This document shows positions 16,427 through 23,802 of a stretch of 39,781 bases of DNA, one piece after another. Each line of letters starts with the position of its first letter. Position 1 is the stretch's first letter. Under the pieces are notes generated by a model, which worked only from the letters and a program-made list of their open reading frames with translations, made no database searches and was not told where the DNA came from. The stretch spans positions 1 to 39,781 of the forward strand of contig CAZTDD010000058.1 in the NCBI GenBank assembly GCA_964612675.1. The letters run 5' to 3'. This DNA comes from CAZTDD01 sp964612675. Its GTDB lineage: Bacteria; Hinthialibacterota; Hinthialibacteria; Hinthialibacterales; JAKPRU01. The position numbers and the translations under genes were made by a program.

Positions 16427-17320
16427 ATGACCCTGACGAGTCAAATTCTCCAGTATATTTTTACCGGGATTAACATCGGCAGTATCTATGGCATGGTCGC
16501 CATTGGTTTCAATATCATTTACAACACAACCGGCATTATCAATTTTGCACAAGGCGAATTTGTCATGTTGGGCGGGATGATCATGGTTTCGCTGCATGTC
16601 ACCGCCGGTGTGCCAATGGTCCTGGCTTTTTTTCTGACTGTTGCCATTGTTGCCGCCGTAGGCGGACTATTCGAACGAATCGCCATCTATCCTTTGCGAA
16701 AACCAAGCGTGTTGATTCTGATCATTATCACAATTGCCGGTTCGATTCTCATGAAGGGAATCGCGATGTTTGTTTGGGGCAAAGGGACCTTCATGCTTCC
16801 ACATTTCTCCGGGGAAACGCCCATCGGGATTTTCGGCGCGACGTTGCTTCCCCAGACGCTTTGGATTATCGGCATCATGGCGCTCGTGGTGACGCTTTTG
16901 GGATTGTTCTTCCGCTACACCTTGACCGGAAAGGCGATGCGGGCCTGTGCCGCGAATCGGACGGCTGCGAGTCTTGTGGGAATCGACGTCCGGCGAATGG
17001 TGTTTCTCTCGTTCGCGTTGAGTGCGGCGATCGGTGCGGTGGCGGGAATTGTGATCACGCCCATCGCGCTTGTGGACTACGATCGGGGCGCGATGCTTGC
17101 GCTCAAGGGGTTCAGCGCCGCAGTGTTGGGCGGGCTAGGCAATAGCGGAGGAGCGGTTGTTGCTGGATTCATTATCGGTATTCTGGAGTCCCTCGGTGCG
17201 GGATTTATCTCCTCGGGATACAAAGACGCGATAGCGCTTTTCGTTCTTCTGCTCGTTCTTCTTGTGCGTCCGAGCGGTCTATTTGGCAGCACCGAAAGGG
17301 CCAAATTGAAACAGTTTTAG
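16427..17320 (+). CDS. livH: Branched-chain amino-acid-type ABC permease LivH
   Basis: A 297-residue membrane protein with about eight segments, of the LivH family. IFTGINIGSIYGMVAIGFNIIYN opens it, then GIINFAQGEFVMLGG, a strongly conserved family signature. The ATPase-contact loop GKAMRACAANRTAASLVGID lies near 168-187, and FSAAVLGGLGNSGGAVVAG is the conserved C-terminal Gly-rich segment. It forms the inner-membrane channel with LivM. The start is ATG 16427 with GAAGAG just upstream. It is followed 16 bases later by livM. Confidence 0.94.
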   Translation: MTLTSQILQYIFTGINIGSIYGMVAIGFNIIYNTTGIINFAQGEFVMLGGMIMVSLHVTAGVPMVLAFFLTVAIVAAVGGLFERIAIYPLRKPSVLILIIITIAGSILMKGIAMFVWGKGTFMLPHFSGETPIGIFGATLLPQTLWIIGIMALVVTLLGLFFRYTLTGKAMRACAANRTAASLVGIDVRRMVFLSFALSAAIGAVAGIVITPIALVDYDRGAMLALKGFSAAVLGGLGNSGGAVVAGFIIGILESLGAGFISSGYKDAIALFVLLLVLLVRPSGLFGSTERAKLKQF

Positions 17321-17336
17321 CATCGAGATTGAATTG

Positions 17337-18380
17337 ATGGGCCGTAAGAATATTGTCTCACTCTGTCTCCTGTCGTGCGCAGCCGCCAGTTTCCCGTTCA
17401 TCGTGGGAACGGACAGTTACTACATATCGGTTCTCGCCATGGCGGGGATTCATGCCATCACCGCTGTGGGCTTAAGTCTTCTGATGGGATACGCAGGCCA
17501 GATTTCACTGGGCCACGGAGCGCTGTTCGGGCTGGGGGCGTATTCCACAGCCCTCTTGACCACGAGCCAACCCTATTCCGGCTTTTGGTCGCATGTTCTC
17601 CCGATGCACCCCTGGGTGGCGGTTGTGGTCGCCGCGCTCATTACGGCCGTGATCGCGTATGTCGTAGGGGGGCCGTGTCTGCGGCTGCGGGGGCACTACT
17701 TGGCGATGGCAACACTGGCGTTTGGTGAAATCCTCTTCATCGTTTTTGTTGCGTCCGTCGGAATAACCGGGGGCCCCGCCGGTATTGCCGGAATCCCGGA
17801 TTTGCCGCTGGTCGGCACGTTTCCCGAGTGGCTGATCGATCCGGAAGGTTCGTACGACTTATTCGGCCATCGGGACCTGCATTATTATTTTCTGATCTGG
17901 ATTACACTTGTCTTAATCCTGGTGTTCTCACTAAACGTGATTCATTCGCGCGTAGGACGGGCGCTTCGGTCGATCCACGGCAGCGAGTTGGCCGCCAGGG
18001 CGATGGGGGTCAACACGCCGAAATGCAAAACGCAGGTGTTTGTATTAAGCGCCGTGTTCGCCTCGATTGCGGGAAGTTTTTACGCCCACTTCGTCACATT
18101 TGTCAGCCCAACCGCCTGTGAGCTGAAATTCTCGATCCTCTTGGTCACTATGGTCGCGATCGGAGGAATGGCGAATGTATGGGGGGCGGTTTTGGGAGCC
18201 GTCATTTTAACGATTTTGCCTGAGTATCTCCGAGTATTCGAAGACTACGACATTCTGATTTATGGCGGGATTTTATTGCTGATTCTGATGTTTATGCCGC
18301 AGGGGCTGCTGACGGGATGCGGCCAACTGATAAGGAAACTGGTGCCGAAGCGGGCACGGGCGGTGGAGGCAAAACAATGA
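17337..18380 (+). CDS. livM: Branched-chain amino-acid-type ABC permease LivM
   Basis: A 347-residue LivM-family permease with about nine to ten membrane segments. Recognisable pieces are LLMGYAGQISLGHGALFGLGAY (family signature), LRLRGHYLAMATLAFGEIL, the EAA-like loop VGRALRSIHGSELAARAMGV, and VAIGGMANVWGAVLGA. The ATG at 17337 is preferred over the TTG three bases upstream. It pairs with LivH to form the channel energised by LivG and LivF. The gene ends 250 bases before livG, a gap filled by a palindrome and a minisatellite that breaks the usual tight spacing of this operon. Confidence 0.94.
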   Translation: MGRKNIVSLCLLSCAAASFPFIVGTDSYYISVLAMAGIHAITAVGLSLLMGYAGQISLGHGALFGLGAYSTALLTTSQPYSGFWSHVLPMHPWVAVVVAALITAVIAYVVGGPCLRLRGHYLAMATLAFGEILFIVFVASVGITGGPAGIAGIPDLPLVGTFPEWLIDPEGSYDLFGHRDLHYYFLIWITLVLILVFSLNVIHSRVGRALRSIHGSELAARAMGVNTPKCKTQVFVLSAVFASIAGSFYAHFVTFVSPTACELKFSILLVTMVAIGGMANVWGAVLGAVILTILPEYLRVFEDYDILIYGGILLLILMFMPQGLLTGCGQLIRKLVPKRARAVEAKQ

Positions 18381-18424
18381 TGAGGTTGATCGAGTTCGAA
18401 AGAAAGTGTCAACCCCCTCCTACA

Positions 18425-18446
18425 CCTCCCCCGGTCTCGGGGGAGG
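18425..18446. repeat. CCTCCCCCG palindrome (copy 1)
   Basis: CCTCCCCCG (18425-18433) and CGGGGGAGG (18438-18446) form a 9-bp stem with a 4-base loop. A near-identical palindrome with a 10-bp stem lies at 39756-39778. It sits between livM and livG. Confidence 0.75.
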
Positions 18447-18498
18447 AAAAGAAAGGTCGTGTTCATCTAGAAACCGGATTACGACTTCTACGAACCGG

Positions 18499-18606
18499 GC
18501 GACAATTGCCACAAGCCGTGCCGCAATTTCTGCAAGGCGGGTCGCAATTTCTGCAAGCCGTGCCGCAATTTCTGCAGGGAGAGTCGCAAATTCTGCAAGG
18601 CAAGCC
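18499..18606. repeat. 21-bp minisatellite upstream of livG, about 5 copies
   Basis: Units of 21 bases, such as GCCGCAATTTCTGCAAGGCG(G) and GTCGCAATTTCTGCAAGCCG(T), repeat from 18499 to 18603. GCC- and GTC-starting units alternate, giving a 42-base period. The array ends 25 bases before the livG start codon. It is open in several frames because 21 is a multiple of three. In the livG frame it would encode 7-residue repeats (SRAAISA, RRVAISA), but the ATG at 18631 with its own ribosome binding site makes it leader, not coding. Confidence 0.85.
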
Positions 18607-18630
18607 GGAAATCCGGACGAACGGAGAGAT

Positions 18631-19407
18631 ATGATCGTGGAGCCGATTTTGCAGATCGATAATCTGTCACGCCATTTCGGCGGAATTTTGGCTCTGAACG
18701 AAGTCCGTTTCGATCTGTTTCCGGGGCAGATCAAGGCGGTAATCGGTCCGAACGGTGCTGGGAAAACAACCCTGTTTAACGTTGTCAGCGGCGTAATCCC
18801 TCGAACCCAGGGCGAGGTGCGATTCGATGGACGACGGATCGAACAGCTAAAGGCACATGTGATCGCTTCGCTCGGCATATCCCGCACATTTCAAACGACG
18901 CTTGTGTTCAACAACATGACGGTTCTTGAAAACGTGATGGTGGGTCGGCACAGCCGCTCAAAATCCGGGATGCTCAGCGCCGCTTGGCGAGCTCCCAAAT
19001 CTCGCCGGGAAGAGAACGGAATCGCGGAACGGGCCAAAGAGAGACTGGACTTCGTCGGTGTGCCGGAATCGCGGTACGACGATCTGCCTGGCTCGCTGCC
19101 GTTTGCCCTCCATAAACGCGTCGAGGTCGCTCGTGCGTTGGCTACCGAACCGAAAATCCTTATGCTGGATGAACCTGCGGCGGGGCTGAATATCCGCGAA
19201 ACGGAAGAGATGGCCGAATTGATTCGAGGAATCCGGGATGCGGGGATCACCGTGCTGTTGGTCGAACACGACATGTCGCTGGTAATGGATATCTCCGACG
19301 AAGTCGTTGTTCTGGATCGAGGACATATGATCGCGGAGGGACCGCCCCGCGAGATTCAGCGGAATAGAAAAGTCATCGAAGTATACTTGGGCGACAGCGA
19401 GGAATAG
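18631..19407 (+). CDS. livG: Branched-chain amino-acid-type ABC ATPase LivG
   Basis: A 258-residue cytoplasmic ABC ATPase. Walker A GPNGAGKTT is at 39-47, the Q-loop around Gln88 (SRTFQTT), Walker B ILMLDEPAAGLN at 176-187 and the H-loop His213 in VEHDMSLVMD. The signature stretch reads LPFALHKRVEVARAL (156-170); relatives usually have a Gly at the place of Ala159, so the ABC signature is altered. The ATG at 18631 follows GGAGAG; the frame is open much further upstream, but only through a minisatellite. It supplies energy to LivHM together with LivF, whose start follows after one base. Confidence 0.93.
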   Translation: MIVEPILQIDNLSRHFGGILALNEVRFDLFPGQIKAVIGPNGAGKTTLFNVVSGVIPRTQGEVRFDGRRIEQLKAHVIASLGISRTFQTTLVFNNMTVLENVMVGRHSRSKSGMLSAAWRAPKSRREENGIAERAKERLDFVGVPESRYDDLPGSLPFALHKRVEVARALATEPKILMLDEPAAGLNIRETEEMAELIRGIRDAGITVLLVEHDMSLVMDISDEVVVLDRGHMIAEGPPREIQRNRKVIEVYLGDSEE

Positions 19408-19408
19408 C

Positions 19409-20143
19409 GTGCTGCGAGTTGTCAATTTACGAAGCTCAATCGGACGGATGGAAGTCCTGAAAGGAATCTCTCTTCGCGTTCAGGAAGGCGAAATCGTCAC
19501 ATTGATCGGCGCGAATGGAGCCGGGAAAAGCACCCTGTTGAGCACCGTCGCGGGACTTGTTCCTGTGAGCGACGGACAGATTCTGTTTGAAGGCAAAGAT
19601 ATCGGCGGCCTGGCCGCGGTGAAGGTGGTTCGGCGGGGAATCGCACTTGTCCCTGAGGGTCGCCAACTCTTCGCGCCGCTGACGGTAATGGACAATCTGG
19701 TTCTGGGATCGTATCAGCGCTACAGCCGCTCCCAGCGTCAGCAAATCGAAGAAAGCATGGAACGTGTGTTCGAACTGTTTCCTATCTTGAAAGAACGGTC
19801 GGGACAGTTGGCCGGAACCTTGAGCGGAGGCGAGCAACAGATGTTGGCGATTGGGCGGGCTTTGATGTCGGCTCCTCGACTGCTTCTGCTCGATGAATGT
19901 TCGCTCGGCCTCGCCCCCTTGGTGATTGATGAGATTCTGAACGCTATACTGGAATTGAGAGAAAGCGGCGTGACGTCACTTCTCGTGGAACAAAACGCGC
20001 ATAAGGCGCTTCATGTCGCCGACCGAGGATACGTCATCGAAACCGGACAAATCGTCGCCGAGGGCGAATGCAAAGAGCTGCTGAACAACCCGGAAATCGG
20101 ACGAGCTTATTTAGGGAAAGACTACAAGGAGATGTGGGAATAG
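19409..20143 (+). CDS. livF: Branched-chain amino-acid-type ABC ATPase LivF
   Basis: A 244-residue ABC ATPase. Walker A GANGAGKST is near 33-41, the signature LSGGEQQMLAIGRAL near 138-152, and Walker B LLLLDECSLGLAPL near 157-170, where Cys replaces the usual Pro after Asp-Glu. The H-loop region LLVEQN follows. The start is GTG at 19409, one base after the livG stop, with GAGGAA directly upstream inside livG, so the two are translationally coupled. It is followed 12 bases later by the CoA-ligase-like gene. Confidence 0.94.
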   Translation: MLRVVNLRSSIGRMEVLKGISLRVQEGEIVTLIGANGAGKSTLLSTVAGLVPVSDGQILFEGKDIGGLAAVKVVRRGIALVPEGRQLFAPLTVMDNLVLGSYQRYSRSQRQQIEESMERVFELFPILKERSGQLAGTLSGGEQQMLAIGRALMSAPRLLLLDECSLGLAPLVIDEILNAILELRESGVTSLLVEQNAHKALHVADRGYVIETGQIVAEGECKELLNNPEIGRAYLGKDYKEMWE

Positions 20144-20155
20144 AGAGGGATAACC

Positions 20156-21454
20156 GTGTCTATCTTCGATCCGAAACATGAAACCATGAGTCGTGACGAA
20201 CTCCAACAACTCCAGTTGGAGAAGCTCCAGGCCGTCTTGAACCGGGCTGTACGAAACGTTGCCTATTACCGCAAATGGTTCAAAGACGCCGAACTCCTGC
20301 CCGACGACTTTCGTTCCATGAACGATTTGCGCAAAGTTCCTCTCACAAGCCGCGCAACGCTCGTCGAAAATCACCCGTATGGGATGTTCGCGGTACCGCT
20401 CCGGCAGGTGATCCGTCTTCACCCGATCCAAACGCGCGGCGGAAAACAGATCGTTATCGGCTACACCAAAAACGATGTCGACAACTGGACCAATCTCAAG
20501 GCTCGTGGCTTCGCCGCCGCATCGGTGGATGAAGACGATATCCTTCAAGTTTGTCTCGACTATAGTCTCTTCCCCGGCGCGCTGATCGCGCACTACGGTG
20601 CTGAGGTACTGGGGGCGTGCGTGATTCCCGTCTATAACGTGGCGCTTGAAGAACAGATTCCGATTATGCGGAATTATCGCGTCACGGCTGTGGTTTGCAC
20701 CCCATCGCATGCTTTCCATATCGTGCAATATCTTCAGAAAAACGAGATCGATCCCAAAAGTCTCTTTCTACATCACATCGTATTGACAGGCGAACGCTGG
20801 TCGACCGAGCAGCGGAAGAAGATCGAAGATTCGTTGGGCGTAACCGTTCTCGGTGGATATGGCGTGGTCGAGGTTTGTTCGCCGGGAATCGCATTCGAAT
20901 GCGAGGAACAGAACGGCTTTCACATCAACGAAGATCACTTCCTACCGGAAATCATCGATCCGAAATCCGGCGATGTATTGCCGGCGGGGCAAGAGGGCGA
21001 GCTTGTACTGACAACTCTGACAAAAGAAGCGTTCCCGCTGATTCGCTATCGAACGGGCGACATTACGACTTTGCGGGAAGAAACCTGCTCGTGCGGGCGC
21101 ACAACGATCAAGATGGAGAACATCACTATGCGCACCGACGACAGGATTGTGATCGGCGGTGCGGAAATCTCACTACAGGAAGTGCGTTCCGTACTTCTCG
21201 AACACGAACACGTATCCTCGAATTTCTGCCTTGTAGCGACAAGCGAGCAGGCCACAGACAAACTCGAGATCCAAGTCGAAGTGACCAGCGAGATGTTCGG
21301 CGACGAAGTGAAGGCGCTCGAAGACCTCCGAAGACGCATCGAGACCGGTATTGTCGAGCGACTTCGGATTCGACCGCATGTTCGTCTTGTCGAGCCGCGC
21401 AGCCTTGAAGGCAAGCCCCGCGTCCAGGACAACCGCCTCAAGTGGCCGGATTGA
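20156..21454 (+). CDS. Phenylacetate-CoA ligase (PaaK)-like protein with altered P-loop
   Basis: A 432-residue member of the PaaK branch of adenylate-forming enzymes, which activate aryl acids as CoA thioesters via an acyl-AMP. Family pieces are in order: LNRAVRNVAYYRKWF near the start, GYGVVEVCSPGIAFEC (234-249), GFHINEDHFLPEI (254-266), LIRYRTGDIT (295-304), CSCGRT (311-316), and LEGKPRVQDNR at the end with Lys420. The phosphate-binding loop, normally SSGTTGK, reads IQTRGGK (91-97), keeping only the last Gly and Lys. Activity may be changed or lost. GTG at 20156 follows GAGAGGG. Its place at the end of the liv operon suggests it handles the imported acid, or senses it. Confidence 0.85.
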   Translation: MSIFDPKHETMSRDELQQLQLEKLQAVLNRAVRNVAYYRKWFKDAELLPDDFRSMNDLRKVPLTSRATLVENHPYGMFAVPLRQVIRLHPIQTRGGKQIVIGYTKNDVDNWTNLKARGFAAASVDEDDILQVCLDYSLFPGALIAHYGAEVLGACVIPVYNVALEEQIPIMRNYRVTAVVCTPSHAFHIVQYLQKNEIDPKSLFLHHIVLTGERWSTEQRKKIEDSLGVTVLGGYGVVEVCSPGIAFECEEQNGFHINEDHFLPEIIDPKSGDVLPAGQEGELVLTTLTKEAFPLIRYRTGDITTLREETCSCGRTTIKMENITMRTDDRIVIGGAEISLQEVRSVLLEHEHVSSNFCLVATSEQATDKLEIQVEVTSEMFGDEVKALEDLRRRIETGIVERLRIRPHVRLVEPRSLEGKPRVQDNRLKWPD

Positions 21455-21477
21455 TCCCCCCGAAGGGAATGTAGATG

Positions 21478-21549
21478 GGGAGGGCGAATCTCCCGATGAG
21501 CCGTCTTCATTCTTCGATACCAACGGCTCGGCGGGAGCCTCGCCCTCCC
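21478..21549. repeat. Palindromic GGGAGGGCGA element, copy 2 (hybrid arms)
   Basis: The left arm 21478-21504 equals the copy-1 arm (AATCTCCCGATGA core). The right arm 21523-21549 is of the other subtype (reverse complement core GGCTCCCGCCGA), so the stem has mismatches. The right arm forms one side of the 25-bp inverted repeat around hicBA. Confidence 0.88.
21522..21546. repeat. Left 25-bp inverted repeat bracketing hicBA
   Basis: AACGGCTCGGCGGGAGCCTC followed by GCCCT is the exact reverse complement of 22066-22090. The two face each other across the toxin-antitoxin locus. Confidence 0.85.
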
Positions 21550-21661
21550 GATCTTCTGTTACGCCCGAAAACGCTGTTGAACCCCGAAGAAAAGACCGCT
21601 ACATTCTAGTATACTGACTCAGGTTTGCGGAAAACCTATGAATTAAGAAATGAGGATCAAT

Positions 21662-21841
21662 ATGCTGCGCGAGTACATCGGCCGAGCCCTGCAGAAAGCC
21701 CACTATAAGCAGCTGACCGACGGCAGCTGGTTTGCCGAAATCCCCGGCCTGGAAGGGGTATGGGCAAACGGGGAATCGGTCGAAGGTTGTCGAACCGAGC
21801 TCACGGAGGTCCTCGAGGAGTGGCTCGTACTGAAAATCCAC
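21662..21841 (+). CDS. hicB: HicB-family antitoxin (3' end lost in scaffold gap)
   Basis: Sixty codons are visible before the run of Ns. The peptide MLREYIGRALQKAHYKQL, then SWFAEIPGLEGVWANGESVEGC, is typical of short HicB antitoxins, which have a partly degraded RNase-H fold and bind and inhibit the HicA mRNA interferase. The complete protein would probably need about 10-20 more residues. The ATG at 21662 is chosen over 21650 because GAGGA lies 5 bases upstream and family members start MLREYI. The downstream fragment at 21943-22038 looks like the C-terminus of its HicA partner. Confidence 0.82.
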
Positions 21842-21941
21842 NNNNNNNNNNNNNNNNNNNNNNNNNNNNNNNNNNNNNNNNNNNNNNNNNNNNNNNNNNN
21901 NNNNNNNNNNNNNNNNNNNNNNNNNNNNNNNNNNNNNNNNN
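21842..21941. other. Scaffold gap of exactly 100 Ns
   Basis: The round number suggests a gap of unknown true size. The 8 bases before it and the 8 after it are identical (AAATCCAC). From the two gene fragments, about 150-250 bases of hicB and hicA are expected to be missing. Confidence 0.95.
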
Positions 21942-21942
21942 A

Positions 21943-22038
21943 AATCCACACGCATCAAAGAACGACATCCACATCAGCCTCGTCAAAGAGATCCTGCGCC
22001 AAGCACAAATCAGCGGGGAAGATTGGGACCGGGCCTAG
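21943..22038 (+). CDS. hicA: HicA-family toxin, C-terminal fragment
   Basis: After the gap, one frame reads NPHASKNDIHISLVK, then EILRQAQISGEDWDRA and TAG at 22036-22038. This matches the usual HicA ending (IPNPH...LLxxILRQAGISxEEW). The N-terminal double-stranded-RNA-binding-like fold with the catalytic His is inside the gap. It would be a small mRNA interferase inhibited by HicB. Order HicB then HicA is common in this subtype. Because the start is missing, an intact toxin cannot be confirmed. Confidence 0.7.
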   Translation, partial: NPHASKNDIHISLVKEILRQAQISGEDWDRA

Positions 22039-22064
22039 AACCCGATGAGATACTAGCCAGAACG

Positions 22065-22133
22065 CAGGGCGAGGCTCCCGCCGAGCCGTTGTGCGTATGA
22101 TGAAACGCGGCTCACCAGGAGGTTCGCCCTCCC
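22065..22133. repeat. Palindromic GGGAGGGCGA element, copy 3 (hybrid arms)
   Basis: The left arm 22065-22088 is of the GGCTCCCGCCGA subtype. The right arm 22108-22133 reads, reversed, GGGAGGGCGAACCTCCTGGT, a third subtype. The left arm is also the right side of the 25-bp inverted repeat (22066-22090) around hicBA. Confidence 0.85.
22066..22090. repeat. Right 25-bp inverted repeat bracketing hicBA
   Basis: Exact reverse complement of 21522-21546; see that entry. Confidence 0.85.
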
Positions 22134-22171
22134 AAGACCTTCGTTTTGAGATGAACGAAATGTCTATCGCG

Positions 22172-23629
22172 TCAGTGCAGCGACCAATCCGCAACTGGCG
22201 TGATCGTTCCCTCTGTCACTGGAAGAGGACCTGCCGGGGCTGTATCCGGCAAACGATAGCCAATCTGTCCACCATCCGACGCCATCGTCAATTCAACTGC
22301 ATCCGCTGTGAACGTCGTCAAAACCCTCCCATCCAACCGGAACATCGTACTTACGTCCGAAACATCCAGTCCGCCCGGCGTTTCGAGGTCGATGTTGTAG
22401 TCCTCCAGGGAGAAAGGATCTTGCGAATAGAAACCGCCGTCGTTCCAGTTGCCGTAGTCCATGCCCTCCAGCGTTGCGGAATCGGAGGCGTAGTTCCAGA
22501 CTTTCGTGTTGTAAATAAAACCAAGAAAGTCGTCGTCGTCCGTGTCGATGCGTATCGCGGTACTCGGGGAGAGATCCACCGAAAGCAACATACAGTCGTC
22601 GATCAGAACATACGCTCCCACACCACTACCGGCATTATGCCGCCACAGCCGATTACTGTCACGAATTTGATGTCGCACCAACGTGCAATTCTTTAGGGCA
22701 AAGAGCTGCGGATCGGCGCCTTCCGTTTCAATTAGATTGATGTTCCAGCCGGCGAATGTATCGTTTCCGATCTGAATCCCCCGAATTTGAGGATACTGGT
22801 CCGGATCGAGACCGAGATGATCCGCGAACTCGGAAACTCCTTCATTTCTGCGCGGGGCAATCCAGGTATCCCAGTCTTCCGTAAAGTATCCGGCTTCTTG
22901 AGCTTCTTCGAGTTGATTCCAGGGTTGATAGGTTTGATGAAGAACACAATTGACGAAGTAGGCCTCCCCGATATCGTCGAAAAAGACCCCGTCATACACG
23001 TTGTAAACCCACACATCGGTGCAGAACAGTCGTCCACCTCCCAAGGTATGCAACGCACCGCGGTTGTTGCTGGCATGGTCGCCGACGGCCACATTCTCGA
23101 AAACACCGACAACGTCAATCGCGAAGTTTCGCTGGCCTTTGAAAAACTTATAGCCGACCGTTGCGGCCGCCTCTTCGAAATCGATAGAACCGTCATCGAG
23201 TCTCGGCAGTGCGGGATATTCCCTGGCCAAACCGAAGCTGATCGACGTGGCACCCGGGTAGCTGCCCATACCGCGAAACATGATCCCGTCCGCACCCGAG
23301 TCTCCTACCGTATTCGAGAGATAGAATTCACCGGTATCCATATTCAGAATCTCGGGATCCGATGCTCCAGCCGGATCGTTGATGAAATGATAGAGGCCCG
23401 GCTGCAGTTCATAGACCTCGACGAGAACTTCCTCCGGAATGGGTTTCCGAAAGGTGTCGGGGTCAATCGAATCGACACCATATGCATTCACCGTAACCAT
23501 CTCCGGTTCGGCGTCCAAATCCTCTACTGTGATGAAACCGGGTTCGAGTGTTTTCGCTGCGTCAACGGCAACAGCAACCGTCAACAGTGAAATCGTGAAA
23601 AATGTGAAAATGCTGAATCTACGTGACAT
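22172..23629 (-). CDS. Secreted protein, probably a right-handed beta-helix
   Basis: A 485-residue exported protein. The signal peptide covers about residues 1-25 (MSRRFSIFTFFTISLLTVAVAVDAA). The body contains spaced segments of the type FAIDVVGVFENVAVGDH, CTDVWVYNVYDGVFFDDIGEAYFVNCVLH and LFALKNCTLVRHQIRDS, which read as successive rungs of a parallel beta-helix like those of polysaccharide-active proteins. No pectate-lyase catalytic site is recognisable. It is strongly acidic. ATG at 23629 follows AGGAG. It has its own putative promoter and seems to stand alone. Function unknown; surface or secreted polysaccharide binding is a guess. Confidence 0.75.
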   Translation of the reverse strand: MSRRFSIFTFFTISLLTVAVAVDAAKTLEPGFITVEDLDAEPEMVTVNAYGVDSIDPDTFRKPIPEEVLVEVYELQPGLYHFINDPAGASDPEILNMDTGEFYLSNTVGDSGADGIMFRGMGSYPGATSISFGLAREYPALPRLDDGSIDFEEAAATVGYKFFKGQRNFAIDVVGVFENVAVGDHASNNRGALHTLGGGRLFCTDVWVYNVYDGVFFDDIGEAYFVNCVLHQTYQPWNQLEEAQEAGYFTEDWDTWIAPRRNEGVSEFADHLGLDPDQYPQIRGIQIGNDTFAGWNINLIETEGADPQLFALKNCTLVRHQIRDSNRLWRHNAGSGVGAYVLIDDCMLLSVDLSPSTAIRIDTDDDDFLGFIYNTKVWNYASDSATLEGMDYGNWNDGGFYSQDPFSLEDYNIDLETPGGLDVSDVSTMFRLDGRVLTTFTADAVELTMASDGGQIGYRLPDTAPAGPLPVTEGTITPVADWSLH

Positions 23630-23679
23630 GACTCCTGCCTCCTCATTGTGCAGATAATGAAACTGTATCGTCTACAAAG

Positions 23680-23707
23680 CTTATTCTATCTGGAACAGAA
23701 ATGTCAA
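23680..23707 (-). promoter_or_regulatory. Possible promoter of the beta-helix gene
   Basis: Read on the minus strand, a perfect -35 box TTGACA (23707-23702) is followed by an AT-rich TAGAATAAGC, but no good -10 box sits at exactly 17 bases. About 50-70 bases before the start codon. Confidence 0.3.
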
Positions 23708-23802
23708 GAACAAAAGCATAGCGCCTTATAAGGACGAATATACCAAGGACGCTCGGAGAGGAACCCTGCCGATAGTCTCTGGAAATATGGCATTCTCTCT
23801 GC

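Noticed and set aside
18406..18630. N-terminal extension of LivG through the 21-bp repeat
   Set aside because: The ATG at 18631 has its own GGAGAG and matches the family start; the extension would be low-complexity repeats.
22787..23590. 267-codon plus-strand open frame over the beta-helix gene
   Set aside because: The minus strand has a signal peptide, AGGAG site and beta-helix-like segments; the plus frame has none.
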